From NCBI GenBank assembly GCA_020465985.1, contig JAANYP010004836.1, positions 1-64,000 on the forward strand: a stretch of 64,000 nt of DNA. Reading direction: 5' to 3'. Positions 10,120 through 23,740 of the stretch are shown one piece after another. The stretch is from Centrapalus pauciflorus (taxonomy: Eukaryota; Streptophyta; Magnoliopsida; Asterales; Asteraceae). Position numbers and translations under genes: made by a program. The notes beneath the pieces are model-generated. The model was given only the letters and a program-made list of their open reading frames with translations, did not search any database and was not told the origin of the DNA. Each line of letters starts with the position of its first letter. Within the stretch, counting starts at the first letter, position 1.

Positions 10120-11001
10120 TAATCAATTCAATTCCATTCCATTACATGAATAATAAAACTTAGTTTAAAATTAATCAAATAATTTTATAAAACTTAGGTT
10201 ATAAAACACTTAACAACTTGAGAAAATGCACTAACAGCTTGTGAAATTAAACTAACAGATCGAGATTTGCAAAAGCATAATTTCTTAATTAAACTAAAGT
10301 GAATAATAAAACTTAGGTTAAAATTAATCAAGTAATTTTATAAACTTAGGTTATATACAATCAATTCAATTCCATTCCATTCCATGAATAATAAAAATTA
10401 GGATAAATTAATCAAGTAATTTTATAAACTTAGGTTATATAGAATCAATTCAATTCCATTACATTCCATGAATAGTAAAACTTAGGTTAAAATTAATCAA
10501 ATAATTTTATAAACCTAGATTATATATAATCAATTCAATTCCATTCCATTCCATGAATAATAAAACTTAGGTTAAAAGTAATCAAATAATTTTAACAAAC
10601 TTAGGTTATAAAACACTTAACAGCTTGAGAAAATGCACTAACATCTTGTGAAATTAAACTAACAGTTCGAGATTTGCAAAAGCGTTAGTTCTCAATTAAA
10701 CTAATATGAATAATAAAATTTAGGTTAAAATTAATCAAGTAATTTTATAAACTTAGGTTATATACAATAAATTCAATTCCATTCCATTCCATGAATAATA
10801 AAACTTAGGTTAAATAATTAAGTAATTTTATAAACTTAGGTTATATAGAATCAATTCAATTCCATTCCATTCCATGAATAATAAACTTAGCTTAAAATTC
10901 ATCAAGTAATTTAATAAACTTAGGTTTTATATAATCAATTCAATTCCATTCCATACCATAAATAATAAAACATAGGTTTAAATTAATCAAGTAATTTTAT
11001 A

Positions 11002-11968
11002 AGGAAGAATTTCATATATGTCCCTCTAAAACTGCAAAATATCATATATACCCAAGCCAAAAAAAGAATTTCATATATATCCTTCTAAAACTTCATAATA
11101 TCATATTTACCCAATTTAAAACTTTATTATCATATATACCCTTTCAAACTTTTAAATATATCAAATATATCCAAATTATTTATTTATTCTTTTTTATTAC
11201 TTTAAAACTCATAATAATATTCACTAATAAAGAAATGACCAATCTACCCTTTTTATTCTTAAACTTCATAATATCATATTTACCCAATTGAAAATTATAA
11301 TATCATATATACCCTTTTAAACTTTTAAATATATCAAATATATCCAAATTATTTATTTATGATCTTTTATTACTTTAAGATATCAAATCTTTTATTTCTT
11401 GACGGAATTCGGTGATTCAAATTTCTATTTGTTCGTTAAGTCGAAGCCACAAGAATTGAAGACTTAATCAAGGTAATTAACTTTTAAATCCCTTGATTTT
11501 ACATGTCCAGGTGCTCGTGGTAGGCTTCTACTTAACGAACAAATGAAATTTGAATCGCCAAATTCCGTCAAGAAATAAAAGATTTGATATCTTAAAGTAA
11601 TAAAAGATCATAAATAAATAATTTGGATATATTTGATATATTTAAAAGTTTAAAAGGGTATATATGATATTAAAGTTTTCAATTGGGTAAATATGATATT
11701 ACGAAGTTTAAGAAATAAAAAGGGTAGATTGGTCATTTCTTTATTAATGAATATTATTATGAGTTTTAAAGTAATAAAAAAGAATAAATAAATAATTTGG
11801 ATATATTTGATATATTTAAAAGTTTGAAAGGGTATATATGATATTAAAGTTTTAAATTGGGTAAATATGATATTATGAAGTTTTAGAAGGATATATATGA
11901 AATTCTTTTTTTGGCTTGGGTATATATGATATTTTGCAGTTTTAGAGGGACATATATGAAATTCTCCC
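11002..11968. mobile_element. 967-bp foldback element in the satellite
   Basis: Two arms of roughly 450 bp are inverted copies of each other, starting (A)GGAAGAATTTCATATATG and ending as its complement, with only a short unmatched centre near 11450-11520. It is flanked by ATTTTATA (10994-11001 and 11969-11976), an 8-bp duplication of a satellite sequence. Internal sub-repeats (ATCATATTTACCCAATT-like) occur within each arm. There is no transposase. The size, long arms and 8-bp duplication fit a Mutator-like or hAT-like non-autonomous element; I favour Mutator-like. A 106-codon frame in the right arm is compositional noise. Confidence 0.88.
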
Positions 11969-14900
11969 ATTTTATAAACCTAGGTTATATACAATCAAAT
12001 CAATTCCATTCCATTCCATGAATAATAAAACTTAGGTTAAAAATAATCAAGTAATTTTATAAACTTCGGTTATATATAATTAATTCAATTCCATTTCATT
12101 CCATGAATAATAAAAAATAGGATAAAAATTAATCAAGTAATTTTATAAACTTAGGTTATATAGGAAAAAATCAGTTTTATTCCATTTCATGAATAATAAA
12201 ACTTAGGTTAAATTAATCAAGTAATTTTATAAACTTAGGTTATATAGAATCAATTCAATTCCATTTCATTCCATTAATAATAGAACTTAGGTTAAAATTA
12301 ATCAAGTAATTTATAAACCTAGGTTATATATAATCAATTCAATTCCATTACATTCTAAGAATAATAAAACTTGGGTTAAAATTAATCTAGTAATTTTATA
12401 AAACTCAGGTTATAAAACACTTAACATCTTGAGAAAATGCATTAACAGGTTGAGAAATAGATTTAAGAGTTCGAGATTTGCAAAAACATAACTTCACAAT
12501 TAAACTAAAGTGAATAATAAAACTTAGGTTAAAATTAATCTAGTAATTTTACAAACTTAGGTTATATACAATCAATTCCATTCCATTCAATTCCATGAAT
12601 AATAAAACTTAGGTTAAATTAATCAAGTAGTTTTATAAACTTAAGTTATATAGAATCAATTCAATTAAATTACATTCTATTCCATGAATAATAAAACTTA
12701 GGTTAAAATTAATCAAGTAATTTTATAAACCTAGGTTATATATAATCAATTCAATTCCATTCCATTCCATAATAACAAAACTTAGGTTAAAATTAATCAA
12801 GTAATTTTATAAAACTTAGGTTATAAAACACTTAACAGTTTAAGAAAATGCACCAACAGCTTGTGAAATTGAACTAACAGTTCGAGATTTGCAAAAGCGT
12901 AATTTCTCAATTAAACTAAAGTGAATAATAAAACTTAAGTTAAAATTAATAAAGTAATTTTATAAACTTAGGTTATATAAAATCAATTCAATTTCATTCC
13001 ATTCCATGAATAATAAGACTAAGGTTAAATTAATCAAGTAATTTTATAAACTTAGGTTATATAGAATCAATTCAATTCCATTACATTCCATGAATAATAA
13101 AACTTAGGTGAAAATTGATCAAGTAATTTTATAAACCTAGGTTATATATAATCAATTCAATTCCATTCCATTCCATGAATAGTAAAACTTAGGTTAAAAT
13201 TAATCAAATAATTTTATAAAACTTAGGTTATAAAACACTTAACAGCTTGTTCGAGATCTGCAAAAGAGTAATTTCTCATTTAAACTAAAGTGAATAATAA
13301 AACTTAGGTTAAAATTAATTAAGTAATTTTATAAACTTAGGTTATATAGAATCAATTCAATTCCATTCCATTCCATGAATAATAAACTTAGCTTAAAATT
13401 CATCAAGTAATTTTATAATTTTAGGTTTTATATAATCAATTCAATTCCATTCCATACCATAAATAATAAAACAAAGGTTAAAATTAATCAAGTAATTTTA
13501 TAAACCTAGATTAAATAGAATCAATTCAATTCCATTCCATTCCATGAATAATAAAACTTAGGTTAAAAATAATCAAGTTATTTTATAAACTTCGGTTATA
13601 TATAATTAATTCAGTTCCATTTCATTCCATGAATAATAAAAAATAGGCTAAAATTAATCAAGTAATTTCATAAACTTAGGTTATATAGAAAAAAATCAGT
13701 TTCATTCCATTTCATGAATAATAAATCTTAGGTTAAATTAATCAAGTAATTTTATAAACTTAGGTTATATACAGTCAATTCAATTCCATTTCATTCCATT
13801 AATAATAGAGCTTAGGTTAAAATTCATCAAGTAATTTATAAACCTAGGTTATATATAATCAATTCAATTCCATTCCATTCTAAGAATAATAAAACTTGGG
13901 TTAAAATTAATCTAGTAATTTTATAAAACTCAGGTTGTAAAACACTTAACATCTTGAGAAAATGCATTAACAGCTTGTGAAATAGAACTAATAGTTCGAG
14001 ATTTGCAAAAAACATAACTTCACAATTAAACTAGAGTGAATAATAAAACTTAGGTTAAACTTAATCAAGTAATTTTATAAACTTAGGTTATATACAATCA
14101 ATTCAATTCAATTCCATTCCATGAATAATAAAACTTAGGTTAAATTAATCAAGTAGTTTTATAAAAATAAGTTATATAGAATCAATTCAATTAAATTCCA
14201 TTTCATTACATGAATAATAAAACTTAGGTTAAAATTAATCAAGTAATTTTATAAACCTAGGTTATTTATAATCAATTCAATTCAATTCCATTCCATGAAT
14301 AACAAAACTTAGGTTAAAATTAATCAATTAATTTTATAAAATTTAGGTTATAAAACACTTAATAGTTTGAGAAAATGCACCAACAGCTTGTGAAATTGAA
14401 CTAACAGTTCGAGATTCGCAAAAGCGTAATTTTTCAATTAAACTAAAGTGAATAATAAAACTTAAGTTAAAATTAATCAAGTAATTTTATAAACTTAGGT
14501 TATATAAAATCAATTCAATTTCATTCCATTCCATGAATAATAAGACTAAGGTTAAATTAATCAAGTAATTTTATAAACTTAGGTTATATAGAATCAATTC
14601 AATTCCATTACATTCCATGAATAATAAAACTTCGGTTAAAATTGATCAAGTAATTTTATAAACCTAGGTTATATATAATCAATTCAATTCCATTCCATTC
14701 CATGAATAATAAAACTTAGGTTAAAATTAATCAATAATTTTATAAAACTTAGGTTATAAAACACTTAACAGCTTGTTCGAGATCTGCAAAAGCGTAATTT
14801 CTCAATTAAACTAAAGTGAATAATAAAACTTAGGTTAAAATAAATCAAGTAATTTTATAAACTTAGGTTATATACAATCAATTCAATTCAATTCCATTCC

Positions 14901-15454
14901 ATGAATAATAAAACTTAGGTTAAATTAATCAAGTAATTTTATAAACTTAGGTTATATAGAATCAATTCAATTCCATTACATTTCATGAATAGTAAAACTT
15001 AGGTTAAAATTAATCAAGTAATTTTATAAACCTAGGTTATATATAATCAATTAAATTCCATTCAATTCCATGAATAATAAAACTTAGGTTAAAATTAATC
15101 AAATAATTTTATAAAACTTAGGTTATAAAACACTTAACAGCTTGAGAAAATGCACTAACAGCTTGTGAAATTAAACTAACAGTTCGAGATTTGCAAAATC
15201 GTAATTTCTCAATTAAACTAAAGTGAATAATAAAACTTAGGTTAAAATTAATCAAGTAATTTTATAAACTTAGGTTATATACAATAAATTCAATTCCATT
15301 CCATTCCATGAATAATAAGACTAAGGTTAAATTAATCAAGTAATTTTATAAACTTAGGTTATATAGAATCAATTCAGTTCCATTACATTCCATGAATAAT
15401 AAAACTTAAGTTAAAATTGATCAAGTAATTTTATAAACCTAGGTTTTATATAAT

Positions 15455-17316
15455 CAATTCAATTCCATTCCATTCCATGAATAATAAAACTTAGGTTAAA
15501 ATTAATAAAATACTTTTTATAAAACTTAGGTTATAAAACACCTGACAGCTTGAGAAAATGCACTAACAACTTGTGAAATTAAACTAACAGTTCGAGATTT
15601 GCAAAAGCGTAATTTCTCAATTAAACTAAAGTGAATAATAAAACTTAGGTTAAAATTAATCAAGTCATTTTATACACTTAGGTTATATACAATAAATTCA
15701 ATTCCATTCCATTCCATGAATAACAAAACTTATGTTAAAATTAATCAAGTAATTTTATAAAACTTAGGTTATAAAACACTTAACAGTTTGAGAAAATGCA
15801 CCAACAGCTTGTGAAATTGAACTAACAGTTCGAGATTTGCAAAAGCGTAATTTTTCAATTAAACTAAAGTGAATAATAAAACTTAAGTTAAAATTAATCA
15901 AGTAATTTTATAAACTTAGGTTATATAAAATCAATTCAATTTCATTCCATTCCATGAATAATAAGACTAAGGTTAAATTAATCAAGTAATTTTATAAACT
16001 TAGGTTATATAGAATCAATTCAATTCCATTACATTCCATGAATAATAAAACTTAGGTTAAAATTGATCAAGTAATTTTATAAACCTAGGTTATATATAAT
16101 CAATTCAATTCCATTCCATTCCATGAATAATAAAATTTATGTTAAAATTAATCAAATAATTTTATAAAACTTAGGTTATAAAACACTTAACAGCTTGTTC
16201 GAGATCTGCAAAAGCGTAATTTCTCAATTAAACTAAAGTGAATAATAAAACTTAGGTTAAAATTAGTCAAGTAATTTTATAAACTTAGGTTATATACAAT
16301 CAATTCAATTCCATTCCATTCCATGAATAGTAAAACTTAGGTTAAAATTAATCAAGTAATTTTATAAACCTAGGTTATATATAATCAATTCAATTCCATT
16401 CCATTCCATGAATAATAAAACTTAGGTTAAAATTAATAAAATACTTTTTATAAAACTTAGGTTATAAAACACCTGACAGCTTGAGAAAATGCACTAACAA
16501 CTTGTGAAATTAAACTAACAGTTCGAGATTTGCAAAAGCGTAATTTCTCAATTAAACTAAAGTGAATAATAAAACTTAGGTTAAAATTAATCAAGTCATT
16601 TTATACACTTAGGTTATATACAATAAATTCAATTCCATTCCATTCCATGAATAACAAAACTTATGTTAAAATTAATCAAGTAATTTTATAAAACTTAGGT
16701 TATAAAACACTTAACAGTTTGAGAAAATGCACCAACAGCTTGTGAAATTGAACTAACAGTTCGAGATTTGCAAAAGCGTAATTTTTCAATTAAACTAAAG
16801 TGAATAATAAAACTTAAGTTAAAATTAATCAAGTAATTTTATAAACTTAGGTTATATAAAATCAATTCAATTTCATTCCATTCCATGAATAATAAGACTA
16901 AGGTTAAATTAATCAAGTAATTTTATAAACTTAGGTTATATAGAATCAATTCAATTCCATTACATTCCATGAATAATAAAACTTAGGTTAAAATTGATCA
17001 AGTAATTTTATAAACCTAGGTTATATATAATCAATTCAATTCCATTCCATTCCATGAATAATAAAATTTATGTTAAAATTAATCAAATAATTTTATAAAA
17101 CTTAGGTTATAAAACACTTAACAGCTTGTTCGAGATCTGCAAAAGCGTAATTTCTCAATTAAACTAAAGTGAATAATAAAACTTAGGTTAAAATTAGTCA
17201 AGTAATTTTATAAACTTAGGTTATATACAATCAATTCAATTCCATTCCATTCCATGAATAATAAAACTTAGGTTAAATTAATCAAGTAATTATATAAACT
17301 TAGGTTATATAGAATC
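15455..17316. repeat. recent tandem duplication of a ~931-bp block within the satellite
   Basis: Diagnostic variants recur exactly 931 bp apart: CACCTGACAGC (15540 and 16471), AATACTTTTTATAAAAC just before it, TAACAGTTTGAG (15781 and 16712) and the shortened CAGCTTGTTCGAGATCTG form. The two blocks look essentially identical by eye, so the duplication is younger than the surrounding repeats. Edges are approximate. Confidence 0.8.
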
Positions 17317-20300
17317 AATTCAATTCCATTACATTTCATGAATAGTAAAACTTAGGTTAAAATTAATCAAGTAATTTATAAACCTAGGTTATATATAATC
17401 AATTCAATTCCATTCCATTCCATGAATAATAAAACCTAGGTTAAAATTAATCAAATAATTTTATAAAACTTAGGTTATAAAACACTTAACAGCTTGAGAA
17501 AATGCACTAACAGCTTGTGAAATTAAACTAACAGTTCGAGATTTGCAAAAGCGTAATTTCTCAATTAAACTAAAGTGAAATATATTACTTAGGTTAAAAT
17601 TAATCAAGTAATTTTATAAACTTAGGTTATATACAATAAATTCAATTCCATTCCATTCCATGAATAATAAGACTAAGGATAAATTAATCAAGTAATTTTA
17701 TAAACTTAGGTTATATAGAATCAATTCAATTCCATTACATTCCATGAATAAAAAAACTTAGGTTAAAATTGATCAAGTAATTTTATAAACCTAGGTTTTA
17801 TATAATCAATTCAATTCCATTCCATTCCATGAATTATAAAACTTAGGTTAAAATTAATCAAATAATTTTATAAAACTTAGGTTATAAAACACTTAACAGC
17901 TTGTGAAATTAAACTAAAAGTTCGAGATCTGCAAAAGCGTAATTTCTCAATTAAACTAAAGTGAATAATAAAACTTAGGTTAAAATTAATCAAGTAATTT
18001 TATAAACTTAGGTTATATACAATCAATTCAATTTTATTCCATTCAATGAATAATAAAACTTAGGTTAAATTAATCAAGTAGTTTTATAAAAATAAGTTAT
18101 ATAGAATCAATTCAATTAAATTCCATTTCATTCCATGAATAATAAAACTTAGGTTAAAATTAATCAAGTAATTTTATAAAACTTAGGTTATAAAACACTT
18201 AACAGCTTGAGAAAATGCACTAACAGCTTGTGAAATTAAACTAACAGTTCGAGATTTGCAAAAGCGTAATTTCTCAATTAAACTAAAGTGAATAATAAAA
18301 CTTAGGTTAAAATTAATCAAGTAATTTTATAAACTTAGGTTATATACAATAAAGTCAATTCCATTCCATTCCATGAATAATATGACTAAGGTTAAATTAA
18401 TCAAGTAATTTTATTAACTTAGGTTATATAGAATCAATTCAATTCCATTACATTCCATGAATAATAAAACTTAGGTTAAAATTGATCAAGTAATTTTATA
18501 AACCTAGGTTTTATATAATCAATTCAAATCCATTCCATTCCATGAATAATAAAACTTAGGTTAAAATTAATCAAATAATTTTATAAAACTTAGGTTATAA
18601 ATCACTTAACAGCTTGTGAAATTAAACTAACAGTTCGAAATCTGCAAAAGCGTAATTTCTCAATTAAACTAAAGTGAATAATAAAACTTAGGTTAAAATT
18701 AATCAAGTAATTTTATAAACTTAGGTTATATACAATCAATTCAATTCCATTCCATTCCATGAATAATAAAACTTAGGTTAAATTAATCAAGTAATTATAT
18801 ATACTTAGGTTATATAGAATCAATTCAATTCCATTACATTTCATGAATAGTAAAACTTAGGTTAAAATTAATCAAGTAATTTATAAACCTAGGTTATATA
18901 TAATCAATTCAATTCCATGAATAATAAAACCTAGGTTAAAATTAATCAAATAATTTTATAAAACTTAGGTTATAAAACACTTAACAGCTTGAGAAAATGC
19001 ACTAACAGCTTGTGAAATTAAACTAACAGTTCGAGATTTGCAAAAGCGTAATTTCTCAATTAAACAAAAGTGAAATATAAAACTTAGGTTAAAATTAATC
19101 AAGTAATTTTATAAACTTAGGTTATATACAATAAATTCAATTCCATTCCATTCCATGAATAATAAGACTAAGGTTAAATTAATCAAGTAATTTTATAAAC
19201 TTAGGTTATATAGAATCAATTCAATTCCATTACATTCCATGAATAATAAAACTTAGGTTAAAATTGATCAAGTAATTTTATAAACCTAGGTTTTATATAA
19301 TCAATTCAATTCCATTCCATTCCATGAATTATAAAACTTAGGTTAAAATTAATCAAATAATTTTATAAAACTTAGGTTATAAAACACTTAACAGCTTGTG
19401 AAATTAAACTAAAAGTTCGAGATCTGCAAAAGCGTAATTTCTCAATTAAACTAATGTGAATAATAAAACTTAGGTTAAAATTAATCAACTAATTTTATAA
19501 ACTTAGGTTATATACAATCAATTCAATTCCATTCCATTCAATGAATAATAAAACTTAGGTTAAATTAATCAAGTAATTTTATAAACTTAGGTTATATAGA
19601 ATCAATTCAATTCCATTACATTCCATGAATAGTAAAACTTAGGTTAAAATTAATCAAGTAATTTTATAAACCTAGGTTATATATAATCAATTCAATTCAA
19701 TTCCATTCCATGAATAATAAAACTTAGGTTAAAAAAATCAAATAATTTTATAAAACTTAGGTTATAAAACACCTGACAGTTTGAGAAAATGCACTAACAA
19801 CTTGTGAAATTAAACTAACAGTTTGAGATTTGCAAAAGCGTAATTTCTCAATTAAACTAAAGTGAATAATAAAACTTAGGTTAAAATTAATCAAGTAATT
19901 TTATACACTTAGGTTATATACAATAAATTCAATTCCATTCCATTCCATGAATAACAAAACTTAGGTTAAAATTAATCAAGTAATTTTATAAAACTTAGGT
20001 TATAAATTACTTAACAGTTTGAGAAAATGCACCAACAGCTTGTGAAATTGAACTTACAGTTCGAGATTTGCAAAAGCGTAATTTTTCAATTAAACTAAAG
20101 TGAATAATAAAACTTAAGTTAAAATTAATCAAGTAATTTTATAAACTTAGGTTATATAAAATCAATTAATTTCATTCCATTCCATGAATAATAAGACTAA
20201 GGTTAAATTAATCAAGTAATTTTATAAACTTAGGTTATATAGAATCAATTCAATTCCATTACATTCCATGAATAATAAAACTTAGGTTAAAATTGATCAA

Positions 20301-20738
20301 GTAATTTTATAAACCTAGGTTATATATAATCAATTCAATTCCATTCCATTCCATGAATAACAAAACTTAGGTTAAAATTAATCAAGTAATTTTATAAAAC
20401 TTACGTTATAAAACACTTAACAATTTGAGAAAATGCACCAACAGCTTGTGAAATTGAACTAACAGTTCGAGATTTGCAAAAGCGTAATTTCTCAATTAAA
20501 CTAAAGTGAATAATAAAACTTAAGTTAAAATTAATCAAGTAATTTTATAAACTTAGGTTATATAAAATCAATTCAATTTCATTCCATTCCATGAATAATA
20601 AGACTAAGGTTAAATTAATCAAGTAATTTTATAAACGTAGGTCATATAGAATCAATTCAATTCCATTACATTCCATGAATAATAAAACTTAGGTTAAAAT
20701 TGATCAAGTAATTTTATAAACCTAGGTTATATATAATC

Positions 20739-21740
20739 TGTTGGGAATTCGTATGGTTTTTCATAAGAACATAAACATTAATCTTATTAACGCACAACGG
20801 AAGCTTTTTAAAATCACGAATTCCGTACACGGATCATCAAGTAAAACATAAGATAAGTAAATGAGAAAGCAATAAAAATCCGTACCTTTGTATTCGATAA
20901 CAAGAATACACGAATGAGATGCTTTCGGTATCCACCGGTGATGACACGATCGAGCGGCGCCAGATATGCAATCAAACACACGAAGAACGGGAAAACCAAA
21001 CACTTAATCGCGTGTTTGGTTCGTACGGCCAAGCACACCACACACACACAAACACCTTCAAGTGTGTGTGTGTGCGGCGGCTTTATCAATATCGTAGATC
21101 ACACCATTTTTGTCTTCAAATATATATATATATATATCACTATATATATCCATGGGCCGTATGTAATTATATATATATATATTATTAATTAAGAGTTTTA
21201 GTTTTAATCAAACTCTAATATAATAATATAATATATATCTTAATAATTATCTTTATTATTTAAACCTTATATAATTATCTCTATAATTATATACCCTTTA
21301 AATAATATTAATCTTTTATACATTATCTAATAATATATAAATGACCAGATAATTATTTATAATTATCTCTTATTTATTTGTTTATAATTATCCATCCAAT
21401 TATCTAATAATTGATGATAATATTAATTCAAATAAATGCATCTTTTATTTAATATCAAATAATAAATAAAAGACTATATAATTATTTAATTATCATCCAA
21501 TGACAATTAAATTACTACAATATCTAATATTGCACTTTTAGTCCCCGTACTTTGAGATATAATTAATCACACATTAATTTAATCTCAATGATCATTTCGT
21601 GTCATAAACAATATCAAATATTATTTATTCAATCGTTTAATTGCATCTGCTCAGTTGTGCTCATCGGTGTGACCCTTAAGTGTTTTATGAAATCAGCCAT
21701 GTGCAGTAGTAATGTCATCTTTACACACCATATACTAACA
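20739..21740 (-). repeat. 3' LTR of element A (1002 bp)
   Basis: Terminates TG...CA. It contains an inverted CA/TG pair (CACACACACACAAACACC with GTGTGTGTGTG, about 21041-21076), a short AT tract and a long AT-rich block. Small frames around 20914-21192 recur in every LTR of this family only because the LTR itself is repeated; I do not regard them as genes. Confidence 0.93.
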
Positions 21741-23740
21741 TACTCCCACTTTTGTAAGACTACATACTGTCCTGCAGCATGCGCCTGAAGGAGGTCATGG
21801 CTAGACACTTTAGGCAACCAAGGTCATAAAAACTCTGACTCCCATTCGGACATTCTTGTTGAAACAGGCTTCCAAAAAGAAACTTAGGTTATATCCCATG
21901 CATCGCGATATTTCAATGTGAAAGCTAGGCATGGATTAGATCAACCGTAGCAAACACGATTATGTTTCTCGACTCCCTGATCTCATACTGAACTGTAACA
22001 GACAGAGTAGAACACATCAGTTCTGTCCGAGCATGGCCATGCATTTCTTTCAGTATCGATCGTCGAGGGGCCCAGAAATATCTCTTCTTAGTTAAAAGAA
22101 GGTGCAAATCCCATATTGACTATCTAGGCCTCCAACACGACTCCCACTGCAACCAGCCTCGAACCGTTATGATCACCCAGTTACGGATGACGTTAGGGTA
22201 GGCCAAATGTACAGCAGCACCCACACTAAAGTACGTAGACATCTCAGGTACTAAGGATTACCTTTTTGAGACGACTCATGACTATGGTCCACAAAGTGGT
22301 CTCAATCGGTGGGTCAATCCAATATTTGTTCGCAACAAATACCTGTGAATTTTGTCCAACCTTTGCTATATTCATCACCCATGAATATCAACCAAAAACC
22401 ACAGTAGCCTTTTAATTCTCGTTGTGGTTCCCACGACAACAAGCAGCTATGGAATAGTTTTAGAATAACTTCAAATTTATTCTTGGATTTCTAAAACATG
22501 CAAAATAGAACGACATTAAAGATATCATGTTGATCTTCTTTGTCTCAATAAACACAACATGACTTCCATCAATTTAATGCTACTGTTCCTTTATCAAATG
22601 TAACGGTAACACGATCTATCGAAAAATTAATTTCAGACATGATCTTAGTGGTAGTGTTCTCTAGTTAACTGACTTAACTTCCATTACCGTTTATCTTTGA
22701 AAAATTACACTAGTTCTTTATTACAACTTCTTGTAATATTATTCAGATCCAATCTGAATCTCCATACAAATTTATATCCATTATCTTTAGAGGAACTGGT
22801 AAATCACTCATAAAGACACCAGGATTAAAATTTAGGAGCTCTAGCAATTCAGATTAATTGCTACTAGTGATACGTTTAGATGTTTAGTCTTGAATATGAC
22901 AGTATGCGGTTTATCTATATCTTAACAAGATATCTTTAACAACATTGTGTTCAAAATTTGTGATATGTATCCATAACCACCAGAACCTGGTTATCTACAA
23001 CATTTCGTTGTGGTATTCTGTCAAGCTTGCCGACGAGTGTTTAAACAAGTCAAAGGCTACTACTTGACTAACCATCACACAAGATGTATACATTTCACAT
23101 GTAATTTTGTAAAATGCGATTACTTCTTGTCTAAACAATTTTGGCTTCTCAAGTCTAATTATTTCTGACAAGTGAAGTGAATTAACCTCCATGTAACTCC
23201 TTTACATTTAATTCTGCATTTTATTAGTTTCTATATAATCACAGATGACTATCCAACTCATATAATCTCTTGAACTAACTTTCAAGAATTAACAAGTTCA
23301 ATGAAACTGCATTTGAACACTTGAACAACTTACACAACAACATGGTAACCCTTTTTATCTGAATATGACTACTAGCTTGTCCAATCTCCATTGACAAGTT
23401 ACTACTCAAGTTCCACTTGAATCAATAGTCTATAATCATGGTTTAGTAATCTTAAACAATAGGAATTTCAAGCAACAAATTTTTATCTCCAAAAATTCTT
23501 TATTTATCCCAAAAATACTTGCAAGAAATTCAATCAATTGTATACTACACCATGATAAACTATTGATGACATGAAAATAGTGTCCAGCAGAGTATTCTCT
23601 AAGATGTCTCTATGCTCCCACTGAATCTGTCATCTCTTTTCACTTCATTTTAGTCATTGCAGACATTATGCATGAAACTTTGTTCAATTGGGTATCACAT
23701 ATCCAAGAACAATAGAAGTGACTGATTCAGATATACGAAG
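21741..23740 (-). other. polypurine tract and non-coding 3' interior of element A
   Basis: On the minus strand AAAAGTGGGAGTA (21741-21753) directly abuts the 3' LTR and is a good polypurine tract. Above it are ~2 kb in which I see no integrase, reverse transcriptase or RNase H motif in any frame, only short chance frames. The same stretch exists in element B (28775-30010 and 38746-39520), so pol was missing before the two copies separated. Confidence 0.75.

Larger units (their letters stand above)
10120..20738. repeat. AT-rich satellite array, left part
   Basis: Tandem units of about 85 bp run through (AATC)AATTCAATTCC, two or three ATTCC pentamers, ATGAATAATAAAACTTAGG, TTAATCAAGTAATTTTATA and CTTAGGTTATATA. 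A longer unit type carries ~110 bp extra (CACTTAACAGCTTGAG... to ...TTAAACTAAAGTGAAT). From about 12.4 kb to 20.7 kb the long unit recurs mostly every ~410 bp (also ~370, ~235 and ~305), giving a higher-order repeat of three short units plus one long. Units at 10.7-12.6 kb match the ~1.24-kb higher-order type of the right array. No coding content; chance frames are in noise. The array is interrupted by a foldback element at 11002-11968. Confidence 0.97.

Noticed and set aside
11650..11970. 106-codon frame in the satellite region
   Set aside because: Lies in one arm of the foldback element; composition follows the arm's internal repeats.
10120..20738. Possible CRISPR-like array because of regular repeats
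   Set aside because: Repeats are contiguous diverged units with no unique spacers, in a plant nuclear context; it is a satellite.
10120..20738. Telomere-like CTTAGGTT pieces and human-satellite-like ATTCC pentamers
   Set aside because: Only short resemblance inside an ~85-bp unit; no runs of TTTAGGG and no long pentamer tract.
20914..21192. Repeated small frames with a MTRSSGARYAI core at 20914, 27851, 43428 and 45268
   Set aside because: All are copies of the same LTR segment of the A/B family; they run into CA/TG and AT microsatellite and differ in end and frame.
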